A stretch of DNA of 64,000 bases, from positions 86,766-150,765 of the forward strand of contig NZ_JACJQY010000009.1 of the NCBI RefSeq assembly GCF_014696925.1, read 5' to 3'. This document shows positions 24,520 to 34,175 of this stretch, piece by piece; position 1 is the first letter of the stretch, and each line of letters starts with the position of its first letter. Both the position numbers and the translations under genes were made by a program. The notes under the pieces were generated by a model. The model was given only the letters and a program-made list of their open reading frames with translations, did not search any database and was not told where the DNA came from. The stretch comes from Phormidium tenue FACHB-1050. GTDB taxonomy: Bacteria > Cyanobacteriota > Cyanobacteriia > Pseudanabaenales > Pseudanabaenaceae.

Positions 24520-25205
24520 CTGTTGATTCTCAATTAGTGGAAAAGGGTTTAGGCACTAAATTTTCAGAAAAAGATAGATTGCAAGGAATTGCAGAAAAGT
24601 ATAGATTGCAAGGATTTGAAGTTGTAATCGAGCCGTCTAAAACCTTGATTCCTTTTAACTTAGGAAATTATCGTCCAGATCTTATTGCAAGAAAGGGATC
24701 GGATGAAGGTTATATAATTGAATTTAAAAACTCAATTGCTAAAATCTCAGTCGATCGCTATCGAGAAATTGCCGAAATAGTTGCTCAGCATCACGGTTGG
24801 AGATTTTTATTGATCACTGGAGAAGATGTCTCTTCGGAAGATCCCCAAAATGATAGTGAATTGATGACTTGGGAACAGATGTTGCAACGCCAAGAACAGG
24901 CTCAAAAGTTTTTAGCGATCGGAGAAATGGAAGTTGCCTTTTTGTATTTATGGGGAGTTTTGGAAGCTGCCATGCGTCGTCAAGCTAGGCAAGTTGCAAT
25001 TCCGATAGAACGCTTTCCTGCTAACTCTTTGATTAATCATTTGTATTCTCAAGGCGAGCTTTCGATGGAACATTTTGATCAAGTAAGAGTAATTCAAACT
25101 GTACGTGATCGCTTCATACATGGCTATCTAATGCCTAATCTTGATGAACCTACAAAACAATTGCAAGTGCTTGTTAATGAATTAATTGCAATGTGGAAGA
25201 TCTAA
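24516..25205 (+). CDS. AHJR-like restriction-endonuclease-fold protein with RX4H (HEPN-like) C-terminus
   Basis: 229 residues. The N-terminal half has a PD-(D/E)XK core as in the AHJR-like family: YRPDLIARKG, then YIIEFKNS, giving Asp and E-x-K. The C-terminal half is helical (EMEVAFLYLWGVLEAAMRRQ) and ends in QTVRDRFIHGYL, in which RDRFIH matches the HEPN RNase pattern RX4H. Coupled to the RusA-like gene, so junction cleavage plus a second nuclease is likely. Stem of a 27-bp palindrome begins inside its last codons. Function (repair or defence) is inference. Confidence 0.75.
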   Translation: MTVDSQLVEKGLGTKFSEKDRLQGIAEKYRLQGFEVVIEPSKTLIPFNLGNYRPDLIARKGSDEGYIIEFKNSIAKISVDRYREIAEIVAQHHGWRFLLITGEDVSSEDPQNDSELMTWEQMLQRQEQAQKFLAIGEMEVAFLYLWGVLEAAMRRQARQVAIPIERFPANSLINHLYSQGELSMEHFDQVRVIQTVRDRFIHGYLMPNLDEPTKQLQVLVNELIAMWKI

Positions 25206-25244
25206 ATCTATGCTGACAGATTTAGATCTTCCACATTGCAATTA
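25183..25244. terminator. 27-bp palindrome that copies the gene end
   Basis: Arms of 27 bp, perfectly complementary, around an 8-base loop (ATGCTGAC). The left arm is the last seven sense codons, the stop, and four bases beyond; the right arm is its reverse complement. The likely terminator. Confidence 0.8.
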
Positions 25245-25312
25245 GTGAAACGTCAGTCGGCAAAGGCTTAACTCATAGATTTAGTGGCAATAAAACTGAA
25301 TCGCAACACTAA

Positions 25313-26647
25313 ATGAAGAATACTAAAAACAATATGGCACAGAGTAAAATCGATGAATCTTTTCAGGAGATAAGATCACTAATTGATTTTTTGAAATCGA
25401 GAACTGAAGCTCCTACGGAAAAAATACTTTCACTATATTTTGAACGTCACGAACTAGGCAGCTTGCACTTAGATTATGAAGAGGCTTCACGTTATCATAA
25501 GTGCCTAAGGAATCTAATAAAAAATTCAGTTAAAGACAATGACTTAAGCCTAAAGAAGGTAGAAAATGCTTTTCAAGAGACTTTATTAAAAGCACTATGC
25601 GTGAATACTAGTTCTATTTCTGAAGATTTAAGAATTAGTGAAATCCTACAAAATTTGAAGCAAAAAATTACTGCTAAACGAATTACATACCGTTGCTATA
25701 TTCCAATATGCGGAATAAGTGAGAGAGGTCTACCTTTATCAATAGGACAAATTGAATTTATTGTTTTTGACGATCTTCTTGTCAATCATTTCCAAGAAAT
25801 AGTGGCAAAACATCCAATTCAAAAAGAAGATAAATGGAAAACGCTTAAAAATAATATTGATACGAGTTTCTATGAAAAAGTATTTAGTGTAGTCACTGTA
25901 GAAGCAAAAGATTATGAATCAGCACAAGTAATCGCAATCAAAAAAACACGAAAAATTCTAGACATACTTAATTTTTTTAGCGCATTAGTTCCATACAATC
26001 CTGATGCTTGGGCATACTTGTCGGGAGACTCAGGATCACATTTGTTTGAAACAATTATACTAAATGAAGATGATGGAGTCAGTTTAAATATTGGTAGAAA
26101 GCGGCTCGGTTCGTTACAGAAACTTGAAATCCTAAGAATTATAGAATCAGATGAAAAAGACAATATTGGCTTTAGTCATATTAACAATCTTCTAAAGAAA
26201 AACAATCTAAATAAATTTGAACAAGCTTTGATTACCGCTATACAGTGGATAGGAAGAGCCGTTATCGCTAATAGACGAGAGGATGCATTTCTCTTTTACG
26301 CTATTGCACTTGAAAGTATTGTATTAGTAGACAACGAAAAAGCTGAGTTGAGTTATCGTTTGCGGATACGAATTGCTCATCTGATTACAAGTAACCCAAA
26401 GAATCGAAAAGAAGTAGTGAATGCTGTAAGAGAACTTTACAATCTACGCTCAAAGCTCGTTCATGATGGAAAGTATGAGATAACTGACCTAGAGCTAAAT
26501 TCTATGAAATTTATATCCATACGTTGTATTCAACGTTTATGTATTGACCCTAGATTCCAAAACATTACTTCTCCAGAAGATTTTTCTGACTGGTTAGAAG
26601 ATCAGATTCTTGCTAATGTCATTGAGAAATCCGATATTACAGTGTGA
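25313..26647 (+). CDS. ApeA-like HEPN-domain protein
   Basis: 444 residues. The N-terminal part is unassigned. The C-terminal part (about 310-420) resembles the ApeA HEPN domain: AIQWIGRAVIANRREDAFLFYAIALES, then YRLRIRIAHLI and VRELYNLRSKLVHDG, where RSKLVH is the RX4H RNase motif. ApeA is an HEPN anti-phage protein, so an abortive-infection role is possible. Start at ATG 25313 or ATG 25334. Low GC, A-rich codon use compared with neighbours suggests transfer. Confidence 0.72.
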   Translation: MKNTKNNMAQSKIDESFQEIRSLIDFLKSRTEAPTEKILSLYFERHELGSLHLDYEEASRYHKCLRNLIKNSVKDNDLSLKKVENAFQETLLKALCVNTSSISEDLRISEILQNLKQKITAKRITYRCYIPICGISERGLPLSIGQIEFIVFDDLLVNHFQEIVAKHPIQKEDKWKTLKNNIDTSFYEKVFSVVTVEAKDYESAQVIAIKKTRKILDILNFFSALVPYNPDAWAYLSGDSGSHLFETIILNEDDGVSLNIGRKRLGSLQKLEILRIIESDEKDNIGFSHINNLLKKNNLNKFEQALITAIQWIGRAVIANRREDAFLFYAIALESIVLVDNEKAELSYRLRIRIAHLITSNPKNRKEVVNAVRELYNLRSKLVHDGKYEITDLELNSMKFISIRCIQRLCIDPRFQNITSPEDFSDWLEDQILANVIEKSDITV

Positions 26648-26739
26648 TCACCGATCTTGTGGTGCGATCGCTGATTTTCTTTGAAAGATTAATGGCTATA
26701 TAATTTATATATGGATGTATAGAGAAGGAAACAAATATT

Positions 26740-26967
26740 GTGAGCCAAGCAGAAATTACAGAATCTTTGCTAACTAGCAAAGGCTTTTATAGCCTATTTC
26801 AAACCTTACCATTAGAAATCCGACAAGGCTTTCTACAGCTTTTATTTCAAAATAATTCCGCCGAATTAGAGGACTCTATCCTATATTTAGCTTGTGAAAA
26901 CTCCCGCAATGAAGGCTTTTTATCTGAGTTAGAGTCACAATCTCTCTTGGAGAGTTTGCCTCAATGA
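26740..26967 (+). CDS. Antitoxin-like partner of the RelE/ParE toxin
   Basis: 75 residues, starting with GTG 26740 after a GAGAAGGAAAC ribosome site. No HTH is obvious; helical, acidic C-terminus (SELESQSLLESLPQ). Its TGA overlaps the ATG of the toxin (ATGA at 26964-26967), the usual layout of a RelBE-type pair. Identity as antitoxin is from position. Confidence 0.7.
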   Translation: MSQAEITESLLTSKGFYSLFQTLPLEIRQGFLQLLFQNNSAELEDSILYLACENSRNEGFLSELESQSLLESLPQ

Positions 26968-27233
26968 AATATCAAATCGCTAAACGCTTCAAAAAAGATT
27001 TAGACAAAATCAATGATCGCAAAATTCTTGCAAAAGTTAGAAAATGTATTGAATCAATTGCAACTTCTCAAACACTGTCCGAAATTCCCGATCTTGAGCC
27101 ACTAAAAGGATTTTCGGGATACTATCGCATTAGGTTCGATTATAGCTATCGTATTGGAATTTTCTGGGATGGAGAAGTTATTGAAATCCTCAAAATAGAG
27201 AGTCGCGAAGGATTCTACAAAAATTTTCCTTAG
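26964..27233 (+). CDS. RelE/ParE-family toxin
   Basis: 89 residues with the RelE fold pattern: YQIAKRFKKDLDKINDRK, then LEPLKGFSGYYRIRFDYSYRIGIFWDG and EILKIESREGFYKNFP. Basic residues after the Gly-rich turn (YYRIRFDYSYR) match mRNA-interferase or gyrase-poison members. Cognate antitoxin directly upstream. Confidence 0.85.
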   Translation: MKYQIAKRFKKDLDKINDRKILAKVRKCIESIATSQTLSEIPDLEPLKGFSGYYRIRFDYSYRIGIFWDGEVIEILKIESREGFYKNFP

Positions 27234-27326
27234 ATCGCTTAGAGTACTTTAATGCAATGTTCTAATACTAAATGTTTGAGTGCGTTACGCTACGCAAACA
27301 CACCCTACTTAATTTCAAATTATCGC

Positions 27327-30300
27327 TCACAGATATTTTTGAATCATCTCTGTTAGAAGACTTAATCTCACAGGTTTGCTGAGATACTCATCAGCACCAG
27401 CTTTTAAGCAACGCTCATGATCATCTTTCATTGCTAAGGCAGTCAAAGCAATAATGGGAATATCCCCAATCCCCAAGTCTTGACGAATCCGCTTGGTCGC
27501 TTCGATACCATCCATAATTGGCATTTGAATATCCATTAAGATGACATTAGGGCGGAGTGATTGAACCAAAGCGATCGCCTCTTGACCATTTTCGGCGAAA
27601 GCTAGACGGTAGCCTTTTGCCTCAAGATATGTTGAGATGGTCATCACATTTGCTGCATCATCCTCAACCAGTAGAATTAAGGGAGCAGAGAGTTGATCTG
27701 TTTGATCTGATTGGGAATGCAGTTCCTCCACTGAAGAAGGGATTTCGGTCAGCCAAGGTAGATTGATGATAAAAGAACTACCAGCACCAACTTCACTATT
27801 AACCTGCACAAAGCCTTTGTGAAGTTCTACAATTTTTTTAACCAGAGCCAAGCCTAAACCCGTCCCTTCGTACCTGCGATTGAGCGCACTGTCTATTTGG
27901 GTAAAGGGTTGGAAGATTTTATCGAGATTTTCAGGTAAAATGCCGATGCCAGTATCTTTGATGGTAATGCGAAGGAAGCCTTGAGGACAATTCATTGTTG
28001 GATCGGGTAAGGATTGCCCATCGATACAGAGAGAAACCTGTCCACCATCTGGCGTAAATTTGACAGCATTGCTCAACAGATTGATAAGGACTTGCTTGAT
28101 CCGATTGGTATCCATCAGCAGAGATGGCAGTTGATTGGGAAGACTAGTTTGAAACTGAATCCGTTTTTTCTGCGCCTGTGGTTGAAGCATTTGCAAACTG
28201 GCATAACAAAGCTGGACAATATTTGTAGGTGCTAGGGTAAGTTCGAGTTTGTCTGCTGTAATTTTGGAAAGATCAAGGATATCGTTGATCAGAGTGAGTA
28301 GGTGAGTACCACTCTGATTAATCGTGTTCAGAGCTTTAAGCTGCTTAGGATTAATATCTCCAAAAATTTCTTCTTGTAAACCCTCTGTCATTCCCAAAAT
28401 GGCATTGAGGGGCGTACGGAGTTCATGGCTCATGGTAGCGAGAAACTCATCCTTCAGGCGGGTGGCGCGAATCAGTTCTGCATTGGTGCGTTCAAGGTAT
28501 TCTTCATGGTTTTTGCGATCGCTAATATCTTGGGCTTGGGAAAAGGCAAATCCTTGCCCTTCGGATTCTAGATAATTACTCGTAATTTCCACAGGGAAAA
28601 TTTTGCCGTCTTTGTGTTGGTGATAGGTTTCAAATCTCACATATTTTTTTTGAGTTAGATCTTGCCAGTAACGCGACCATTCTTGGGGTTGGAGGTACGC
28701 ATCAATATCCCAAATATAACGCCCCTGTAATTCATCTTGACCATAACCAAGGCTAGAGCAAGCAGCTTCGTTAGTATCCCAAAATGAACCATCCTCGCGA
28801 ATCCAGAAAATTCCCATGGCGGTTTTATTGACAGCAAATTGCGTCAGCTTTAGAGATTTTTCGGCTTTTTTCAATTCGCTGATATCGCGCATGATGGTCG
28901 AGAAATGTTTGACTTCTCCCGCTGCATTCTTATGGGCGATAATCACTTGAGAAACTGGAATTTCTTGCCCCTTATCGTCTAGGAGAGCCAGTTCTCCTGT
29001 CCAACTTCCTTGCGCGATCGCAGTTGGCAAAGCTTGATTTAAGATGATTTCATTAGCCCAGTTAGGATGACATTCTGAAATATCTTTGTGAACGGTTAAG
29101 TCGTGACGCAATGTTCGGAGTGGCTTATTGTGCCAGATAATTTCTCCCTTAGCATTGGCTACGCCTATATAATCGGGCGTTGTTTCGAGAACATCTATGA
29201 GTCTTTGTTGTTCAGCTTCAAGTTGTTTTAGTTCCACTAAAGACTGTTCTAACTGCTCGGCATAACCCTGAGATTGCTGATAGAGTCGAGCATTTTCCAA
29301 CGAGATCGCGGCTTGAGTACAAAGGAAGTTAAGAATGAGAATGCGATCTTTGGTAAAAACCCCTTGAGTTGATCGATTGCTGACGTACATAATACCCACC
29401 ACCTGCCCTTGGTGCAGTAATGGTAGACAGAGGATACTTTGGGGTCGCTGCTGTTCGAGATATGGATCGATAATCGGCAGATCAGTATTCAGGTTATCAA
29501 TCACCAAGACTTCTTGGGTATTTTTGACATACTGAATCAACTTAACAGGTAAATTGTGATCCTTTTCAAGGAGAGTGTTGCCTAGAGCAATACTATTTGG
29601 TGTAGCGATCGCTCGTACTTGCCATTCTTTAGAGAGATTAGGAAGTACTAACGCACAGCGATCGCCCCCTGAATTTTGCAAAATAATCTGAGTCAGTTGA
29701 TGTAGTAGCTCATCTAAGTGAATCGTACTAGAGAGAGCTTGGGACGCTTTGAGAATACTGGCAAAATCAATGCTTTGGTTAAGAATACTATAGTTTTTGC
29801 CCGTGCTAGAATGCTCCGATATTGTGGGCGCAGCAACAGCCATCAGCATATTTAATACTTCCCCTGAAACCGCTGATGGTTGCAAAATGGAGCCTAGAAG
29901 TTCGGGATAGCGCTGCTCTAAATCATCAGTTTTAGCTTTTGCACCCCAGCGATAATAGCAGTAATAAGCTTCTTGCATATAGCTTGCGGCGATCTTTTCT
30001 TTGCCTGAGTCGAGATAGAATTTAGCAGCAAGTTCATTCGCGATCGCTTCTTCTTGAATATAGCCGTTGTTCCTTGCACCAGCGATCGCCAAGTCATAAA
30101 GTTCCATCGCTTGATAACGCTTACTTAAAATGCGATGTCGTTCCGCCTCCACCAAATCGTACTTATGTTGAAAGGTTACAGGCGCAGCATCAACTCTCAC
30201 CTTGAGCCAAGCTTGGTTGCGATCAACAAGATCCAGCACAGTCGTGAGATCTGATTGAGCATGGCTCGGATATTGAGCAAGTTCAGCCAAAGACTGCACA

Positions 30301-33300
30301 AAATTATGCATGGGAATTGTAAATACCCCTGGAATTGCAAAGGTATGTTGACCGCATTGGGCGGCAAACCCTGCGCTTTGTTCGTAACGTCCAAATAGAT
30401 AGTTTATGAAGCTTTTGGCAAGATAAAAGCAAACCAAAGTATTGTGGACATTGCCCGCTTCTAATTCTGGCTGACTCTCTTCCTCGTTGAAATAGGCTCC
30501 CCTTAAATAGAACACTTGATCGGTGAAGGGTTGGCGCAGATTATAGACCATTTGTCGCCAGACACAAGCAAATTCCCGTGAGAAGGACTGCTTTAGATAA
30601 CGATCAATAAAAGCGATCGCTCGCTCCTGTTCTTGAGCAACTGTATCCAGCTTTTCCCCAGCCCAAATCGGGTAATGACAGTAATGCATGGCAGCATAGC
30701 TGGCATATTCGAGATCTCCTGTATCTAAACCGCTATACATCAATTCCCGCAAGGGATTTAGAGTATTGCGGAGAGGTTCGCGATAGGCAAGAATATGGGC
30801 ATTGTAGAGTACTCCTAACTTAGTTCTAAGGGTTGGAGTATTCAGTTTTTCTTTCAGATATAAACTCAGTTCCCCCGCTCGATATCCCAAAAGAATTTTG
30901 CCCTGTGCGCCTGTTACCAACCACCCATAGGCGGCATAGGCATAGGGAGAGAGCTTGGAATTACCATAGGCTAACGATAGCTTCAACATCGTTACCACAA
31001 CTTGAGGAAAGAGGTTTGTTGCAATAAAGACGGGAGGAATAATCGTCATCAACACACTCATTGATCGGAGAATCAGAGGATCGCTCATGGTAGCGATCGC
31101 TTCTAGTTCTTCTTGTTTAGGTAAAACGATCTCCTCTTCGGCGGTTTTGGCATCTAAAATCTCAACTCCCAAACTCTCCAAAATGCCACATCCCAATTCA
31201 ACCGCCTCCAACATTCGCCCACGAGCAATTTCAATTAATACTTGAACTTCAAGGATTTTAGCCCGTTCAAGGGGGGAACTCACATTCGCTAAGGTTTGCT
31301 CTCCGATCGTCCATGACTGTTCATAATCACCATTGAGATAGGCGACCTCCATCCTTGCAATGGCAAGATCTAATCGGCGATCGCTGTCATCACCCCAAGG
31401 AACATCAGGAAGCAAACTCCAAGCAATTTCAAAATATTTAATTGCCGCTCCATAGGCGACAGACTTACGCGACTTTTCTCCAGCTTGCATATTCAAAACT
31501 AAGACTGTTTGCCGTTCTGTCTCAGTTTCGATTAAATGCCGCCCATGATTAAACTGACTTGTCAACACAAAAAGTTGGAGATCTCGATCTTCTTCAGTAG
31601 TTTGCTGAAGTAGTAATCGCCCAATTTTCAAGTGAAACTTTGACTTATCATGCTCAGCAATCAGATTATATGCAGCTTGTTGAACGCGATCGTGCAGAAA
31701 TCGATAATGGAGGATTTCGGTCGGTTCCAGTTGTTGTGCTTCTGACTCTCCCAATCCTCCCAAATAGAACTTATAAAGAATGCTTTGCGGGAGAATCAAT
31801 CCATCCTGCAAGGCTTGCCATAGTGATGTCGCTACTTCCGTTTGAGATTGCTCCGCAACAATTGCCAACGTAGTTAGATCAAATTGCGCTCCAATACAGG
31901 CCGCCAGCTTTAACATCTCTTTGGTCGATTCTGGCAATTTTTGTAACTGCAAAGCCATAAACTCGACCACATCATCGGTCAAAGCCGATTCTCGGACTTT
32001 TGCCATATCGCATTGCCAGTGATCAGCATCGTGGTCAAATGTAATCAGTTGCTCTTGATACAAGGTCTTTAGGAACTGGGTAGCGAAGAAGGGATTACCT
32101 TGAGTCTTTTGCATCACCAGATCCGAGAGGGGATGTGCTAAAGATTCTGCCACATGCAGCGTATCGGCAATCAGGTGGTTGAGACTAGCAAAGCTGAGGG
32201 GTTGGAGCGTAATCGTATGGATGGGAACCTCGACTTTTTGCATCTCATCAAGGCTTAACATCAGAGGATGAGCAGGAGAAACTTCATTATCACGATAGGC
32301 TCCCAGCAATAGCAAATAGCCTGTCTGCACATCAGCCATTAGCAAATGAATTAAGTTTAATGATGCCGAATCCGCCCATTGCAAGTCATCGACAAAGATT
32401 ACCAATGGATGCTCGGCGGTGGTAAATACTTGAATAAACCGTTGGAACAGGATGTTAAACCGATTTTGAGCAGCAGTTCCCGATAGTTCTGGTGCGGAAG
32501 ACTGAGCACCAATGATGCGTTCTAAAGCGGGAATCAGTTCAACAATAACTTGAGCATTTTCTCCTAAGGCTTCTAAAATCTGTGTCTTCCAAGTTTGTAG
32601 TTGTGTATCACTTTCACTGAGTAGTTGCCCAACTAAGTCGCGAAAGGCTTGCACAAAAGCTGAAAAGGGAATACTGCGATTAAACTGATCGAACTTGCCT
32701 TTGATAAAGTAGCCCCGTTGTCGTGCGATCGGTTTATGTACCTCATTGACTACGGCAGTTTTACCCACCCCTGAATAACCCGCCACCAGCATCAGTTCCG
32801 ATGTCCCCTGAGATACTCGATCAAAGGCTGTTAGCAAGGTGTGAACTTCAGTCTCTCGTCCGTAAAGTTTTTCTGGAATCAGGAAGCGATCGCTTAAATC
32901 TCTCTGACCTAATCCAAATTCAACAACTGTGCCTGTTTCCTGCCATTGAACTAAGCATAGTTCCAAATCATGCTTGAGAATAATTGCACTTTGATAACGA
33001 TCTTCAGCATTCTTAGCCATCAATTTTGCCACGATCGCCGCAACCATCATAGGAACGCTAGGATTGACCTCATTCACAGACACAGGGATTTGAGCTATAT
33101 GGCTATGGAGTAATTCCAGTGGATCTTCACTAGTAAATGGAAGTCTTCCAGTTAGCAATTGATATAGTGTCACCCCCAGAGCATAAAAATCAGCCCGATA
33201 GTCAAGCCCCCTGTTCATCCGCCCCGTTTGTTCTGGAGCCAGATAAGCCAGAGTTCCTTCTAGGTGTTTCGGACTTTGGAGTACTTGGGTCTCTTTTGGC

Positions 33301-33794
33301 AGTAGTGAAGCAAGGCTAAAGTCGATCAGCCTGACCTGTTTGGATTCTGGATGAATCAGAATATTGGCAGGTTTGATATCTTTGTGAATCACCCGATGTT
33401 GATAAAGTTCGTGGCAAATATCAGCAAGTTGAATGGCAATATCAAGGATTTCCCTGATGGTAAGAGAATGATTTTGATAGTATTGACTTAAAGAAATCCC
33501 CCCAAAGTCCTCCATAACTAATGCATAGCTATTGCCACAATATAGGAGTTGCAGATGCCGAATAAAGCCTTCAATAGGTAAGTCCTTCGCGACCATGTAT
33601 TGATTGCGAAACTGCACTAACTCGCGAAATGAGGGATATTCCTGAGCTAAGATTTTGATGACTACAGGTTGCTGTGTAACACTCTCTACAGCACGATAGA
33701 CTATGGTTCGGGAACCCTGATAAACAAGCTCAACAAAGGTATATTTAGAGAGTTGTTGTTTTGCTTGAGCTAGTTGATTGGCAAAGCGACTCAT
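27327..33794 (-). CDS. Trifunctional Ser/Thr kinase-AAA ATPase-hybrid histidine kinase
   Basis: 2155 residues. In order: Ser/Thr kinase (about 15-285; HKDIKPANIL catalytic loop; the usual DFG is DFS in LIDFSLASLL), AAA ATPase (about 305-590; Walker A AGYSGVGKT, Walker B VIFVDDLQWAD), a long helical TPR-like region, GAF (about 1395-1545), two PAS domains, HisKA with phospho-His in MSHELRTPLNAIL, HATPase with DTGIGI and GTGLGLALV, and a final receiver (LLVEDDAAN, ILMDIQMP). The frame starts with TTG 33809, but ATG 33794 (MSRFANQ) is a better start. Same architecture as Anabaena HstK-type kinases; signal unknown. Receiver at the C-terminus suggests onward relay. Confidence 0.92.
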   Translation of the reverse strand: MSRFANQLAQAKQQLSKYTFVELVYQGSRTIVYRAVESVTQQPVVIKILAQEYPSFRELVQFRNQYMVAKDLPIEGFIRHLQLLYCGNSYALVMEDFGGISLSQYYQNHSLTIREILDIAIQLADICHELYQHRVIHKDIKPANILIHPESKQVRLIDFSLASLLPKETQVLQSPKHLEGTLAYLAPEQTGRMNRGLDYRADFYALGVTLYQLLTGRLPFTSEDPLELLHSHIAQIPVSVNEVNPSVPMMVAAIVAKLMAKNAEDRYQSAIILKHDLELCLVQWQETGTVVEFGLGQRDLSDRFLIPEKLYGRETEVHTLLTAFDRVSQGTSELMLVAGYSGVGKTAVVNEVHKPIARQRGYFIKGKFDQFNRSIPFSAFVQAFRDLVGQLLSESDTQLQTWKTQILEALGENAQVIVELIPALERIIGAQSSAPELSGTAAQNRFNILFQRFIQVFTTAEHPLVIFVDDLQWADSASLNLIHLLMADVQTGYLLLLGAYRDNEVSPAHPLMLSLDEMQKVEVPIHTITLQPLSFASLNHLIADTLHVAESLAHPLSDLVMQKTQGNPFFATQFLKTLYQEQLITFDHDADHWQCDMAKVRESALTDDVVEFMALQLQKLPESTKEMLKLAACIGAQFDLTTLAIVAEQSQTEVATSLWQALQDGLILPQSILYKFYLGGLGESEAQQLEPTEILHYRFLHDRVQQAAYNLIAEHDKSKFHLKIGRLLLQQTTEEDRDLQLFVLTSQFNHGRHLIETETERQTVLVLNMQAGEKSRKSVAYGAAIKYFEIAWSLLPDVPWGDDSDRRLDLAIARMEVAYLNGDYEQSWTIGEQTLANVSSPLERAKILEVQVLIEIARGRMLEAVELGCGILESLGVEILDAKTAEEEIVLPKQEELEAIATMSDPLILRSMSVLMTIIPPVFIATNLFPQVVVTMLKLSLAYGNSKLSPYAYAAYGWLVTGAQGKILLGYRAGELSLYLKEKLNTPTLRTKLGVLYNAHILAYREPLRNTLNPLRELMYSGLDTGDLEYASYAAMHYCHYPIWAGEKLDTVAQEQERAIAFIDRYLKQSFSREFACVWRQMVYNLRQPFTDQVFYLRGAYFNEEESQPELEAGNVHNTLVCFYLAKSFINYLFGRYEQSAGFAAQCGQHTFAIPGVFTIPMHNFVQSLAELAQYPSHAQSDLTTVLDLVDRNQAWLKVRVDAAPVTFQHKYDLVEAERHRILSKRYQAMELYDLAIAGARNNGYIQEEAIANELAAKFYLDSGKEKIAASYMQEAYYCYYRWGAKAKTDDLEQRYPELLGSILQPSAVSGEVLNMLMAVAAPTISEHSSTGKNYSILNQSIDFASILKASQALSSTIHLDELLHQLTQIILQNSGGDRCALVLPNLSKEWQVRAIATPNSIALGNTLLEKDHNLPVKLIQYVKNTQEVLVIDNLNTDLPIIDPYLEQQRPQSILCLPLLHQGQVVGIMYVSNRSTQGVFTKDRILILNFLCTQAAISLENARLYQQSQGYAEQLEQSLVELKQLEAEQQRLIDVLETTPDYIGVANAKGEIIWHNKPLRTLRHDLTVHKDISECHPNWANEIILNQALPTAIAQGSWTGELALLDDKGQEIPVSQVIIAHKNAAGEVKHFSTIMRDISELKKAEKSLKLTQFAVNKTAMGIFWIREDGSFWDTNEAACSSLGYGQDELQGRYIWDIDAYLQPQEWSRYWQDLTQKKYVRFETYHQHKDGKIFPVEITSNYLESEGQGFAFSQAQDISDRKNHEEYLERTNAELIRATRLKDEFLATMSHELRTPLNAILGMTEGLQEEIFGDINPKQLKALNTINQSGTHLLTLINDILDLSKITADKLELTLAPTNIVQLCYASLQMLQPQAQKKRIQFQTSLPNQLPSLLMDTNRIKQVLINLLSNAVKFTPDGGQVSLCIDGQSLPDPTMNCPQGFLRITIKDTGIGILPENLDKIFQPFTQIDSALNRRYEGTGLGLALVKKIVELHKGFVQVNSEVGAGSSFIINLPWLTEIPSSVEELHSQSDQTDQLSAPLILLVEDDAANVMTISTYLEAKGYRLAFAENGQEAIALVQSLRPNVILMDIQMPIMDGIEATKRIRQDLGIGDIPIIALTALAMKDDHERCLKAGADEYLSKPVRLSLLTEMIQKYL

Positions 33795-33829
33795 AGGGTC
33801 AACAGGCAATTAGACTTAGCAATTCATTA

Positions 33830-33919
33830 TATAGCAGTCACCTGTATCAGGACAAATCAAAAAAAATAGTAGGAGGCGGCGCGAAGCGCCGCCTCCTACT
33901 ATTTGGTTTTATGTCCTAA
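33830..33919 (+). mobile_element. Miniature element, family A, copy 1 (right end interrupted)
   Basis: Starts TATAGCAGTCACCTGTA, then AGGACAAATC and a perfect 19-bp hairpin at 33864-33904 (core GGCGGCGC/GCGCCGCC). The right half as far as TATGTCCTAA is present but the terminal repeat is missing because a family B element follows at once, possibly a nested insertion. Matches the complete copies at 34056 and 39396. Confidence 0.7.
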
Positions 33920-34023
33920 TACCAATTCACGAAAGTGTGACAACACTTTTGTGAATTAAGAACCAAACCCAGTAAGGGTTTTAAAAGCACAAAATGACTA
34001 CATCATTTTGTGCTTTGATATAA
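33917..34023 (+). mobile_element. Miniature repeat element, family B copy 2
   Basis: TAATACCAATTCAC start, two hairpins, shared linker ACCAAACCCAGTAAGGGTTT, end TTTGATATAA. Sits directly behind the interrupted family A copy; the words ACAAGAA after it may be the remaining right part of that element. Confidence 0.75.
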
Positions 34024-34055
34024 TGAACAAGAAACACTAGAAATTTTAAGTATAG

Positions 34056-34167
34056 TTATAGCCACCTGTATGAGGACAAATCAAAACCCAAATAGTGTGA
34101 GGCGGCGCTTCGCGCCGCCTCACACTATTTGGGTTTTATGTCCTAACAAGAATAGCGACAGCTATAA
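34056..34167 (+). mobile_element. Miniature element, family A, copy 2 (112 bp)
   Basis: Ends carry terminal inverted repeats (TTATAGC... and ...GCTATAA). The inner hairpin AAACCCAAATAGTGTGAGGC... is nearly identical to copy 3 at 39396, except that the loop is in the opposite orientation (TTC for GAA). Its right end supplies the TATAAT box of the SMI1/KNR4 gene. Confidence 0.78.
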
Positions 34168-34175
34168 TACAATTT

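Noticed and set aside
33917..34023. Family B elements as small RNA genes
   Set aside because: Two hairpins and a linker could form an RNA, but several dispersed copies with terminal repeats at gene ends fit mobile elements or terminators better.
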